The position numbers and the translations under genes are program-made. The notes under the pieces were generated by a model that searched no databases, was not told the origin of the DNA, and saw only the letters and a program-made list of their open reading frames with translations. Below are positions 11,201 to 22,961 of a DNA stretch of 64,000 nt, in pieces. Each line of letters starts with the position of its first letter. Positions within the stretch are counted from its first letter, which is position 1. This DNA is from Niebla homalea (taxonomy: Eukaryota > Ascomycota > Lecanoromycetes > Lecanorales > Ramalinaceae): positions 1,364,001 through 1,428,000 of the forward strand of contig JAHGAU010000010.1 of assembly GCA_019925105.1 (NCBI GenBank). The letters run 5' to 3'.

Positions 11201-12391
11201 ATTGACCAAATAGCTGAGGCATGAGGCAGGAGTTCATAGACGTCCAGCTTAATCTGGCTTTTATGTGACAGGTCTTTAAGATGAAGACTGGAAGCTTCGG
11301 TCGCGTAAATAGAGCTTTGGAGAGATGCAGGTCATAACTTAGTTTTTCTCATCGTGACTAAAAAGACTCACAGCGCTTCTCGGCTATCTTCGACCAAATA
11401 CGATCTCGATCATCTTGTACGGGATCGCGCATCAAGGTGCTGCCACACGCATTGATGCTATCCAGCAAAGGTTTAATATTACTTTGCCAAATGAAAAGTT
11501 CCCGGATGATCAATAAACTCAGAGAGACGCTTCCGAAACATACTGACCTACGTTAAGAGCAGATCAACATCGCCTTTTCGGATAAAAAGTGGGGTCAAAC
11601 AATTTCCGAAACATTGATAGAATGATATAGAACATCTCTGAGAGTCACTCGAATGTAGAATTCTGAAGGCAGTGTAAGCCTTGGAAAGGAGCATGGGTAC
11701 CATTAATGTCAGACAAAGTCTTCGCATAAATCCAAGCAGCAGCAAACAGCCAGGCTTTTACCATAACGTGGAGAATGACCTCGACCAATTTACACCCGTC
11801 GAGCTCGTCATCGGTACAAGAAGCGACGCAGCATGGTAAGGAAAGACTTCTTAATGATTCAACAGCTATCTTGTTCATGTCCAAACCTTTCAAGATAGTA
11901 TATGAAACTGTCTAAAAGATGTCTTGAGGATCGGGCGACTGAAGACCTCCTCAAGGCTTATCAGCGGGTGGCTCCTGGAGGATTGGCCGCGGCGGTGGCC
12001 TCCGCGTGCAAAAGTGAAATTGATAAGTGATTGGCGAATGAAAAGGTTTTTGGTCTAAAGGTTACTCAGTCTCTTAATGAGTAAGTTTAATACCAAAGAC
12101 TTATTCTATTCGACCTCTGAGTCGAGAGTTACGAAGTGTAGTGATTGGGCACCTCGGCAATTATTTTTGCTCCTGGGGAGGGTGGTGGGACAACGTTCCG
12201 GCTTTCCCGCGATCCGTGCGCATCCGATACTGAGCCGTTACTGTCAAGAGAGCCTCAGAGCTACGACGTCAGCCTGACCTCGCCAATCTACCCTCTCAAC
12301 TTATAATTGGGCTTGGTCTCTAGTCTAGACTGACTCTCCTCAGCTTCGACCTTCTATTTCCGAGCTTCAATCGGCTGCCTTCGACTTCACC
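11201..12391. other. Intergenic, no recognisable gene
   Basis: About 1.2 kb upstream of MIR1. It contains only short open frames without domain, presequence or splice logic. The last 100 bp should hold the MIR1 promoter and 5' UTR. Confidence 0.5.
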
Positions 12392-13516
12392 ATGGCTACC
12401 AAGCAGTTGCCCGTTGGGGGAAAGCCCAAGCCAGCCATTGAGCTCTTCTCTCCCACATATTTTGCTGCCTGTACAGTTGGCGGTATCATTGCTTGTGGCC
12501 CGACTCACAGCTGTAAGCACGTCCACCGATCTTTCCGACAAGATGAGCTAATCACGAACCTCCCAGCCGTCACACCTCTTGATCTGGTCAAATGCCGCCG
12601 GCAAGTCGATCCCAACATCTACAGCTCCAACATCTCCGCCTGGCGGTCCATCTACAGTAAAGAAGGCCTCCGCGGCGTCTTCTTCGGCTGGTCCCCCACC
12701 TTCGTCGGCTACTCCTTCCAGGGCGCGGGCAAGTACGGCTTCTATGAGGTCTTCAAGTACTTGTATGGCGACAAACTGTTCCCCAACACCCCCAAGACCA
12801 TCGTCTACCTGGGCGCCTCCGCCTCGGCAGAATTCCTCGCCGACATGGCGCTGTGTCCGTTCGAGGCGATCAAGGTCCGCATGCAGACGACGCTGCCGCC
12901 CTATGCGTCCACGATGCGGGAAGGCTGGGGCAAGATCACCAGTAAAGAGGGCACCGCCGGGCTATACAAGGGGCTGCAGCCGCTCTGGGGGAGGCAGATC
13001 CCCTACACGATGGTGAAATTTGCGACCTTCGAGACGACTGTCAATTACATCTATGCCACGCTGGGGAAGCCCAAGGAGAGCTACAACGCCCTTCAGCAAA
13101 CGGGGGTCTCGTTCTTGGGAGGCTACATTGCGGGGATTGGCTGTGCTGTCATCAGCCACCCGGCCGATGTGATGGTCAGCAAATTGAACGCCGATAGAAA
13201 ACGTAAGTCTTGAGAATTCTGGAGAATCCTGGATCTGCAAAACGCGTAGCAGTATGAGTAGAGCTAATCATCATCTTAGCCGGAGAGAGCGGAGGACAGG
13301 CCATGTCGAGAATATACGGCAACATTGGCTTTAGAGGTCTCTGGAACGGGCTACCTGTCAGGATTGCCATGGTACGCTTTGCTTCGTCCTTCGTCCTGTC
13401 CGATCGCAATTGCAATGCTAACGTAATTCTAGATTGGAACCTTGACTGCCTTCCAATGGCTCATCTATGATAGTTTCAAGGTAAGCATAGGCCTGCCAAC
13501 CACGGGTGGGCATTAG
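12392..13516 (+). CDS. MIR1: Mitochondrial phosphate carrier MIR1
   Basis: Exons 12392-12512, 12567-13202, 13280-13371 and 13433-13516 join in phase to 310 aa. Three carrier repeats are visible with their PxD/E motifs: [27 protein letters not shown] and [12 protein letters not shown]. The block [21 protein letters not shown] is specific to the phosphate carrier. It imports inorganic phosphate with protons across the inner membrane. The last exon reads on through a GTAAGC after SFK and ends [11 protein letters not shown]. That tail matches fungal MIR1 C-termini, so the apparent donor at 13481 is coding. All three introns have GTAAG- or GTACG-type donors. Confidence 0.96.
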
Positions 13517-13720
13517 AGGGTCAACAACATTGTCCGATTAAGAGCGTGATGGGGGAAGATACACATGATGTGCTCAATGTTAATGTTTCCATGTCGGCGC
13601 GGAGCTCTCACGAGCTATGTCAGCATCTGGTTCGCTGTTCAGCGGCGACCATGTAAATACAGATTCGGATCGAGATGTCTGTGCATATTCCATGCAATCG
13701 TTCAAGGTAGTTGCGTGGTA

Positions 13721-15377
13721 TCATAAAGCTTCGCTCCTCGCTCTTTTCCCTCCCCCAGTTTCAACATCCTCATCATCCTCGTCCTCAACGATCTTCCTCT
13801 TGCCTCTTTCTCTCCTTTCCCCACTTCCGCCCGCGATCTCGCCATCTGCATCATGACTCTTCTTCTCAGCCTCCTTCCATTTCTGCATGCCCCTCAACAG
13901 CCTCTCGTAGTCCCCCGCGACCTCCCCAAGAGTCTGTTCAACCTTATCGGCCCGCTCAGCCCGATCTAGTTGGATGAGCACATCTTTATTCCTCTTGTAT
14001 ATGCGCTGCTTCACAAGAAGCCGCCAGTAGTAAAATGTTCGATCATCCAGGTTACTTGTTCGCCCTCTTTGTGTGAGTCTCGCGGAGCCGGAATGCCTTG
14101 CAGATGACGCAATCTTGGAGAAAAGATGCATTTCAACGAGCCGATAGAATTGGCGCGGGGCAACCTTGTTCTTTAGGCGCAGCTTCTCTAGGAGAGGGAG
14201 GTCAAGAAGATGCGAAGTTGGAACCCGAACGCCTATGCGATTTGCCGAGAGTTTGGGATCTATGGCAACGTTGAGCTTGATTTTGGAGAAGGTGCCGTTG
14301 GCGGAAAGGCGGGCGTAGTCGCAATAGTCGCGAAGATCATCAAACGCTTCGTTCGGATCTTCTACCGTGACTTCTGTGCAAGTTGAGGAGGCAAGCATAG
14401 TCTTAGTCATGGCATTGAATAGGTGAGACCCATGACCATGTGAATGATGACAAGGGAGGATGAGGAACTGGGATATGCGTATCCGAGAGGGAATGCTTGA
14501 TGGATGTAGTGGTTCAGCTGGCGGTAGGGAGAAATCGTGAGTACCATTCGTGGAGGCGCCGTTGCTCATGCTGCTGGGTGTGTAGGGTATGAAGCGATAG
14601 GAGGTTGAGTAGCCAACGATGGAGTATGGCGAAGCGTTGGAGACTGAAGGTTTGGTGATCTCGTAGCTGCCAAGCCATCAGTTCCGTGACGTCTTGAGTA
14701 TCGGTGTAACCTACACGAAATAGACTCGCCATCTGGCCAGAGACCAATCCTGATCATCAAGGTCCAGCGGCGTTCCTCCTTCAATGAAGAACGAGATGAG
14801 AATTTGGATCCGGCTTATCAAAAGTTTGACTGCTGGGTCGCTCAATTCGCCATACCATATCTCAAAGTGTCTTCCTTTGCTGGTATATTTCTCTAAGAGT
14901 TCGCCGGGCGGTTTGAAGTCTTTTGCGATCTGGGACTCTTGCAGTTGCCTGTTGAAATGATTCCGGCTGCGAAAGGATTCTGAGTGAGAATCATCAGTAG
15001 CGAAGCGTCAGAAACCGTTCCTTTCAAGCATACCATCAATCGTGAAAGGCCTCAAAGTCTCCTCTAAGTCGGTTGCTTCTGTTCCTCCAACGGGCTTGAA
15101 CTTTTTGTCCCATTGGAATTCGAGATTGGGTGTCAAGTCATGAGCAGCAAAAGCCAAATCGATACTGAGTCCCTGGTATCCAAATATGCGCTCCTGCTCG
15201 CCAAATATGGAATATGTGAATTGAGGTGGGAATTGCGCCAGTGTCGTAGGTGAGGTCTCACCCGCTTGAACTAGGGAAATCTTGACGGCCTCGCTGGCAT
15301 TGACAGACCCTAAATGAGATTAGCTCTAGTGGGATTTTCAATGTGAACAGTTGCTTACATGCGTCTTGATCGTCCAT
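13721..15377 (-). CDS. HAT1: Histone acetyltransferase type B catalytic subunit HAT1
   Basis: Four exons, 15377-15359 (six codons), 15309-15034, 14979-14715 and 14666-13721, join in phase to 501 aa. Hat1 features in order: WSVNASEAVKISLV near the start, FTYSIFGEQERIFGYQGL, FIEGGTPLDLDD, RWRVYFVYE|ITKPS, VGYSTSYRF, and the acetyl-CoA binding block RISQFLILPCHHSHGHGSHL. The last lacks the usual QxxGxG first Gln but keeps GHG. The C-terminal 60 residues are charged and low-complexity and contain EDEDDEDVE and a basic RKRK/GGKRAR stretch, a likely nuclear signal. Hat1 with Hat2 acetylates new histone H4 at Lys5 and Lys12. It is divergent from the ZIP gene. Confidence 0.95.
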
Positions 15378-15751
15378 TGCGATCGCTTCATACCAGGATG
15401 ATGTCCGTCCTTGGGTACTGAATGTAGTTGCGCAAAGAATAGAATAGCTGAAATAGAGGAATGACGCGCCGAAGTCTTGGCGCGTCTTTGGGACGACGTC
15501 AAAAGTAGCTAGATCTAGGGCATCAAAAGATATCATCAAAAGATACCAGACTCCTCGGCCTTTTGGGAAGACGTCGCATAACCGTCAATTGCGCTGCGCT
15601 GCTCGGCGCATGATATATATTCTCGAGCATCGCTCCCAATCGGCGATTCCCTTGAATTGTGATGTTTTGGCCTTACTAGCCTCATTTATACAAATGTAGA
15701 GTCGAGGCAGCGCACGACAATTAGGGAGCTGAGCTCTCCCAAACCGCCAGA
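15378..15751. other. Divergent promoter region HAT1 / ZIP transporter
   Basis: 374 bp between divergent start codons. It contains several CG-rich stretches (GACGTC at 15494 and GACGTCG near 15570) and no gene. Confidence 0.5.
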
Positions 15752-17129
15752 ATGCTTGACGGCTTGTTCATGTTGCTGACCTTAAGCACAATCATGGCCA
15801 TTGCGTGAGGATAGATGTGCAATAGTGTCAATTCTGATTTGGGCTAATAGTAATGCAGCTCGTTCCTGGCTGGCTCTCTCCCGCTTTCATTTACTCTTTC
15901 CCAATCACGGTTGCGCTTGGTATCAACCATTGGTATGGGGGTTCTGGTTGGCACGGCCCTTATCGTTATTATACCTGAAGGGGTGGAGACATTGTACAGT
16001 GCCAACGACACCACATCACATGATCGTGTGAAGAGACATGCGTCGCTGGGTAAGTCGGCGTTATCATCGGATCTGTCGTCGCGGCTTGCCATTCGGGACG
16101 TGCATGGAGATGGCCATCAACTTTATACTCGCGATGAGAAAGCAAAGATTTCGGATTTCAACGCACTCCCTGGCCCCGTCATACCGGTAGAGGGCGATGT
16201 GAAAGTCGATACCCCATCTTCAAGCCCTCCCAAAACGCCAACCGAGCCTGGCAGAGTCGGTGTATTGGAGGATGACGGATCTGCAAACAGCCGCCCAACG
16301 ACTTCATCGAAGACCTCTGCTTCATCATCAGCAAGCTCGCCAAAGGCAACCACCGAGCGAGAGCCACATGCCTGGATAGGTCTATCTCTGATCCTCGGAT
16401 TCATCCTGATGTATCTCCTCGATACTCTCCCTTTTCTCTCACCGCAAGCTCCTACCAGGCCGACGAGCAACATATACTCCCTCTCAGATCTATCAAGTTC
16501 CCCCGTCTCAACATCAGCACCACCTCAACGATCCTTGTCTACTACATTAGGGCTGTGCATACATGCAGCGGCAGATGGTATAGCCTTGGGCGCATCGTCG
16601 TCGTCCAAGTCTACCAGCTCGCTGAGTCTCATCATTTTCGTCGCGATCATGGTGCACAAGGCACCTGCCGCGTTTGGTCTGACGAGCGTCTTATTGCAAC
16701 AGGGGTTAGGGAAGCGGGGCGCCAGGGCGCATCTGGTGGTCTTCAGTCTAGCGGCGCCTGCCGGTGCAGTACTAACTTGGTTGCTTGTGCGAGCTGTGGG
16801 CGGCGGAGGCCAGAGTGAGCCCGCGGTGATGAAGTGGTGGACCGGCGTGCTGCTCCTTTTTTCAGGGGGTACCTTTCTGTAAGCACGTTCATTCAATGCA
16901 CTGGAGCCCTTGCTAATGACCCTGCAGATACGTTGCAATGCATACGATGAACGAAACAGAGGCCTCGAGTAGCACTTTATTGGCTGAGGGTCAGGGTAAC
17001 GGATATCTGGAAGCAGGAGGTAGTAGACAGCCGAAGAAAGGCAAAGATGCGAAGAATCCGACATTGGTTCTGGCTGCTGTAGCGGGGATGCTCCTACCCC
17101 TAATCACGCAGATAGGGCATGCTCATTGA
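15752..17129 (+). CDS. ZIP family metal transporter (SLC39A9/ATX2-like)
   Basis: Exons 15752-15804, 15859-16878 and 16928-17129 join in phase to 424 aa. Membrane helices include LFMLLTLSTIMAIASFLAGS, VSTIGMGVLVGTALIVIIPE, WIGLSLILGFILMYLLDTL and a C-terminal LVLAAVAGMLLPLITQI. The ZIP signature is CIHAAADGIALGAS (His, Asp) with the partner helix MVHKAPAAFGLTSVLLQQG, both metal-site segments. A long Ser/Pro/Thr-rich loop sits between helices 3 and 4, in place of the His-rich loop of plasma-membrane ZIPs. The closest relatives I recognise are ATX2 and SLC39A9, which are Golgi transporters of Mn or Zn, so a secretory-pathway location is inferred. The first exon is only 53 nt; the acceptor at 15858 is the one that gives IA|SFLAGS. 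Confidence 0.9.
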
Positions 17130-17371
17130 TTTCAGAATATAGAAAATGTAATAGGTAGGTTATTCTTGGAAAAATAGACATGACTCGTCCATGACAATTG
17201 ATCAACGACCCTAATTTGAGACATGCTGGCTCGGGGTCTGGCAATCCCTCAGAACGAGCGAGGAGAGGTTGGATTCCGAAACTTTGTGATTATGTACTGA
17301 CATCCATCATATATTTACAGTCGGTGGGGTGAATCAACGCGGTCTTGTGCCAATGCCGATATTGCCAAGAC

Positions 17372-18631
17372 TCAGCCAAGTGTGCCGTTAGTAGTCTGGA
17401 GTGGGATCGCCTGCTTGACCATTTTTACAAGATCTTTCACTCCCTTTTGCCGCTCGTTTTGGGTGTCGGAGAGGAACAAGGTCACAACGGGCCATGCATG
17501 TACAGCTCCTGGCTCCTCACGAACACTCACTGCGCATTCCGCGTTTCGTAGCAATGCAATGAGATCCCTCAGCTCGGGACCTAAGACTTCTTCTGATCCG
17601 AAAATTATACCGAAGCCACCTGTAGGAGACGCCTCTGACCATCGCTTGCCATCCTTGCACATGCCCGGAGAGACCAGTGGATCAAATAGTCTCTCTCCGG
17701 AGCCAGCATACTGTTGACCGTAGAGATGAAGGCTGTCCGAGTTGAGATAATCACTGGGCGTATTCCGGTTCTTCTCGCTACTCAGGGTTACCCAAGGAGA
17801 TATCAAGGTTGCATAGCCGGGTTGGCGGCCGTCAAACTGGTTCGGTAATTCTGCAAGAGAAAGCAATAGGCTTAAGATGAGCGTTGCTCCTGCTGAATCA
17901 CCACCAACGCAGATGCGGCTCGAATCACTGACCAATGAGCAGGCGTACACGTAGCCACTTTGAGCTTGCTGTAGTTGTACCGGATATGAGGCATCGGGTA
18001 CCAAGGAGTACTCCAGACTCACAATGGTGGGATTACGATAACCAGCGTCCTGAAGTAACGTGACCCATGCGAGCAGGAATTCAAGGTAGAAGTAAGCCGA
18101 GCCCATGGAGAACCCACCACCATGAGCATAGTATATCAGAACATCAGCCTGCTCGTTGGGGAAGGGCGCAATGTGGATGCCTCGTGCATTGCCAAAATCC
18201 ACCTCAAACCATGGAATAGGCGACTTCCGGTAGCCATGTCGAAGCATGCGAAATCTCATAAAGGGAAGAGCCACGTTTTTAGAAAAAAAGACTCTGCCAA
18301 TCTTGGCCGGGAATTTTGCGAAGGCATATCGGACACAACGAATGACAAAATCTTGAAACAAGGTGGCTTGTTTCGCGAATGGAGCTCGATGGCTTCTGGG
18401 TGTAACAAAGCGCTCAGTTAGAAAGGAGTATGGCAGTTGAATAACTTGTGATGAACATCAGCATGGCGGGTCATTTGGAAATGGGTATTACAGCGTACAG
18501 AAAAAAGGCAACGCCTGAAAGACGCAGAGCAGCAGCTCGAAGAGATTGATTTGTATCAGCAATTGCGGAGCCAAGAAAATAAGAAAGACAAGGCAGTCCA
18601 AATAGGAGATTTGGCCAATCACCATACCCAT
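17372..18631 (-). CDS. Membrane-anchored alpha/beta hydrolase (HGGG, hormone-sensitive-lipase type)
   Basis: Exons 18631-18499 and 18444-17372 join in phase to 401 aa. Exon 1 encodes a hydrophobic anchor (ISYLDCLVFLIFLAPQLLIQ). The 54-nt intron joins ALPFF to IQLPYSFLTERF, which restores a known fungal hydrolase N-terminus. The core has oxyanion motif HGGGFSMGS, nucleophile elbow GDSAGA, a likely acid in the FGSEEVLGPELRD region and a terminal His in VHAWPV. This is the acetyl-esterase and steryl-deacetylase fold family; the substrate is unknown. An alternative start is the second ATG at 18625. It is convergent with the ZIP gene and divergent from the RING gene. Confidence 0.9.
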
Positions 18632-19107
18632 GTTGAGCCTAAGGATGCTCAGGTTGAAAGGAGCGTTCTATTCTTGTACAGGAAGCTCTAAGGATTGACA
18701 GAGTGAGAGAACATTCTAAGAAGTAATGACACGGAGAACATGGCGAGTGACAAGAAGAATACGTCATGTAAACCTGAGCTTGGGTCTTGGGCAGTCTTGG
18801 GATATGAAGACCGCGCTACGCCGCCAAAATAGGGAAATGTCCGAAAGCAGTTAGCTCTAGCCCATTTTTAAGGCAACTATCAAACTTGAGCGCGATGTCC
18901 GACAACACATGCTCCGCACTACAATCTCAATCGGTCGCACACATAAACCGAACCGGCTCTGTGGATAGTCTTCAGAATGCGTGAGACCCACCGCGTCTGT
19001 CATTCAAGCCTGTCGGTCGATCAGTGCCAACCAACTCCATCTTAAGCCCAGATCGCTTTTCTTACCAGCACCACCAGTAGCTCAATAATCTCCGTCATTT
19101 AACGAAC
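18632..19107. other. Divergent promoter region, hydrolase / RING protein
   Basis: 476 bp between divergent starts. No additional gene or repeat seen. Confidence 0.5.
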
Positions 19108-22100
19108 ATGGCTGCCCCTTCAGAAATAGCGGAGTGAGATATCTCGCTCTTGACTTCTCTGTCCATATGTCTGACAGGATCTAGCTCTCTTACCTTGGAG
19201 GAAATTCCCATCAAGCTTAGATGTGCATCCTGTAATAAACTTGCTCAAGACGCTGTCAAGCTTCCATGCTGCGACCAGAACATCTGCTCCGACTGTGAGA
19301 TGCTTTCCCCGTCACTTCAGCGATCGTGTGCTCACCTCCCTCTCTAGGCCATGCAAACAAGCTCGAGACAACCTGCCCTATTTGCTATCATGAACCGGTC
19401 AATGCCGACGACTGCAGACCCAACAAGGCTTTAAGACAGACCGTCAAGATATTCCTAAAGCGGAAGATCATCGACCGGGAAAATGCGAGGAAACAAGAGA
19501 TGCTACAGAAAGCCGGGGCTGCGAATGCTTCCGATGCCGTCACTGGCCAAGAAAATGGCAAGCCTGCTGGGTCTCAAGCCATCAAGCAAGAGACGCCTGC
19601 AGTGAATGGAGTTGACGCGGCGGTAAAGGTCGTCGAGAACCGGGCGCCTTCGAAGGACCCTCAAGCAACCCAAATATCCGACGCTCCTGGCCTAGGACAG
19701 GAGATTCAGAGGGATATTCCTCAGCAGTCAATAGAGGTAGAATCCCCCTTCGTCTGAGCAACTTAGTCCTTGAACAAATCTTAGTGTTGCTTACACCGTT
19801 ACAGTCGCCAGGGCCTCAGGACACCCCAAGACGGGCCTCGACGACTACACTTGAAAATGGCAACAATGCGGTGGAGAAACCCATCGACATTGAAGCAATT
19901 TCTGCTGCGAAGCAGACTAGCAAGACCGATCAAAACGGCAAACAAGAGAGTAACCAGGGTGTGAATGCAGCAGGCTTGGATGCTTCTGCCGGAGGCTACC
20001 CTAACATGGGCTTTAATGGAATGGGAGACATGAACCAGATGATGCAAATGATGCCGAATGGAATGACAAATCCAATGATGGCAGCATACCCAAACATGAT
20101 GGGTATGCTCTCTGTGGTTCTTGAACACATGGGACTATTGCTGACTTCACGATGCAGGGATGCCCAATATGACAATGGACCCCATGGCAATGTCCCAAGG
20201 GATGTACAACAGCTTTGGCGGAATGGGTATGATGAATGGGATGAACATGGGAATGGGGTTCGATGCAGGGCAAGGGGTGTTCGGTGGAGGGCTCAACGGG
20301 CAAACGCAAGCTGCCTGGAACGCAGGCGGACAAGATAATTTCAATCAAAATGCATTTGGTGGTGGGAGCAGCTTTGGAGCTAATTCTGGTTTTGGTGCTG
20401 GATATAATATGCCACCGCATCATGGAAACTTCAGCCAGATGCATCATCATCAACCTCAGTATCCCCCAAATCGTGATTTTCCCCAGCAAGGGTATCATAA
20501 CCAAGGTTTCCAGCGTGGCCGTGGTCGTGGGCGAGGTGGTTATTCTTACGCTGGTCGTGGTCGTGGGAACTTTCATCAGGCTAATCAAGGGTACAATGCT
20601 AATCCGACAGCCTTTAGTCAACCCACGCCTCAAGGACCGGTCCGTCGAGGCTCCCCAGAGTACACTCCAATGAATGGTGAACAATCAGATGAGAAAAAGA
20701 TAGATGAGCCTCTCCGAGATGAATTCGCCCCTGGCGATGCCGAGGATCGTGCTGAGGAGGAGACGACCTCTTCCCAGAAAGTGGAGCCAGCAAAAGGCGG
20801 AGAATCGTCTCATGACAAAGCTCTACCCCAAGCTGAGGGACCTGAAGGCTCTGGGGAAAGCCGGCAGGACCATGTTCCCAACGAGTCGAGTAAAGGGAAG
20901 GATATTATTCCTCAACCTGTCCAGACGACTACGTCTAGCGAACAGTCTGAGCCCAAGCCTCATGATGTTGCCAATCAGTCGATGAATGCCACGTCCTCTG
21001 TCATGCCTCTTTCACCTAGTTCATCTTTACCAACAGGTCCTGCGAATACTGTGCACAATGATACTGCTTCGTTGACCAGTCCTAAAGGTCGTGGTACCTC
21101 TCTTGACCTCCCAAGTGGACCTTCGGCACACCGTGGTGGATTACACGGTAGAGGCTTTACCAGGATACCAAACGGGGAGGCGTCGTACCCTATTCCACCA
21201 CGTGCGGTTGAGAAACCCTCGATGCCACCACCCGAACCGAAGGGTCTTGGTGTGATTGGTGCACCAACGGGACCGAAAGCCCTAAGACAAGGCCTGCCCA
21301 ACGTAGGCGTCAAACAAGATACTGGGTTTTCCATCGTTGGTCGAGCGTCTGCCGCGCGCGCGAATATAGATTCGAAGATGAAAAGGTATGATCCTATGCT
21401 TCTCAATCATTGCACGATGTCTGTAGCTGATGTCTGCAGCCCCATCTACGAGCGTGAGCGCTCTCGATCTCTATCCGCATCACGACATCAGTCCTCCAGA
21501 CACCATCATCATCGCAGTCGCCGCTCCTCTGCCTCACCAGACGACAATGAAGACGAAAGACGGCGTGAGCGCCGCCACCGACGCTCCCGGAAGTACGAAG
21601 ACGACTATGAAGAGGAAGCAGACTACAAGAGGACCAAATCATCCCGCACCAGAGATCCGTCGCTCGAATCATCCGCTAAACGTACATCGCACCGCAGCCA
21701 CCGCGATCGCGACTCCGACAGGGATCGAGAAAAAGGAAGCGGCCGAGCCAGACACTCGCATCGCTCCCATCGCGACCGGGACAGGAGCAAGGAAAGGAAA
21801 GATACCAGCAGCCGCAAGTATTCACGCTCCCGGTCGCCTGCCGCCGAAGAAGAGCGTGAGATCAAGATCAACGGCGCCAGCCGTCGCGACAAGGAGAAAT
21901 TATCGCACCGATATGAAGAACCTGGCAACAACAACAACTACAACGGCATGTCCTCACGGAAACGTCACTCCCAAGACGACTACCCCGACGACGACACCAC
22001 CGCCACCGTTGCCGCCGCCGACGACGACCACCATCACCACCACCGCGACAGTCGTCGACGCAAACGCTCCAAGTACGACCACGGTGAAACCAGTTCGCGA

Positions 22101-22466
22101 TCCAACCATGAGAGATCAAGCAAGGGAACCACCACCGGCGGTGGACTGGATGAGCGCATCGAGCCCCCCCGCAAGAATCCCATGATCCCGACCGGTCCGA
22201 AGCAGGACACCCATGCCCTCGAGCGCGAGAAGCGGGATCGGGAGAGGCAGATGAAGGAACTGCAGAGGCGGGCGTTGGCTGGTGGTGGCGGCGGCAACAG
22301 CGGCAGCGGCGGCAGTGGTAAAGTGGGAAGGAAGGGGAGCGAGACGGAGGGTGGTGGAGGAGGAGGAGGAGGAGGTGGTGGTGGGCTGAGGATCAATGGG
22401 ATGGGGAGCAGTGGCCGGAAAATCAGCGTGCGGTATGAGGATGAGTTCGATGATTTGAGGAGGTGA
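19108..22466 (+). CDS. RING-finger protein with RGG and RS-rich tails (RBBP6/Mpe1-type RING)
   Basis: Six exons, 19108-19133, 19185-19294, 19348-19736, 19805-20102, 20158-21385 and 21440-22466, join in phase to 1025 aa. Residues 18-70 form a RING of the Mpe1/RBBP6 kind: CASCNKLAQDAVKLPCC, CSDC and CPIC, followed by NKALRQTVKIFLKRK. A Met/Asn/Gly-rich region follows, then an RGG box (RGRGRGGYSYAGRGRG near 20515-20570), then an Arg/Ser/Asp-rich tail and a Gly run near the C-terminus. RBBP6 proteins are E3 ligases acting in mRNA 3'-end processing. Unlike them, this one starts directly at the RING and lacks the DWNN ubiquitin-like domain and zinc knuckle. The last intron (21386-21439) is 54 nt, in frame and without stops. 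Confidence 0.88.
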
Positions 22467-22961
22467 AGGCGGTACTTGTTTGCGGGTGGGGGAGGGGCGG
22501 AAAAAGGGTTTGCCGTGACCTCTTGTGGTCGAGGAGGTTATTTTCCAGGTTGTCAGGTGGCGAGCAACATAGCTCTCGTAGGGGCTTCGGAGGGTTACTT
22601 GCTCTAGCGACATCAATTGTATATAGATATTGCTAGCCGCAGTATCCTCTGATGCTTCTGGATCTAACGATTCGAAGTGGGATTCCTGTTGCACTAGCAT
22701 CTGGCGCATCATGGATGGAGCCAATCTTCTTGATGTGCTGATTCAGTAATCTAAAGATTCACCTTTCCATTCTCCTGAATGAGTCGTGAAATTCATATCT
22801 ATTAAGTGACCTGAGTCTTCGTTGTCTTCTCTCCCATGGCTGTTGCATCACTTACCTTCCGTCGACATTACTAGAGCCAAGGGCCAAGAGCTAATTTTCC
22901 AAAATCGATCTACACTTAGAAATTCAAGAGATGTGTCTGGCTGGCCGACTGGACCGTGCAC
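22467..22961. other. Convergent 3' region, RING gene / velC
   Basis: About 495 bp between converging genes, presumably both 3' UTRs. No gene seen. Confidence 0.5.

Noticed and set aside
21403..22396. Several long frames opposite and beside the RS-rich tail of the RING gene
   Set aside because: They come from the repetitive, stop-poor Arg/Ser/His/Gly codons in other frames and lack any domain.
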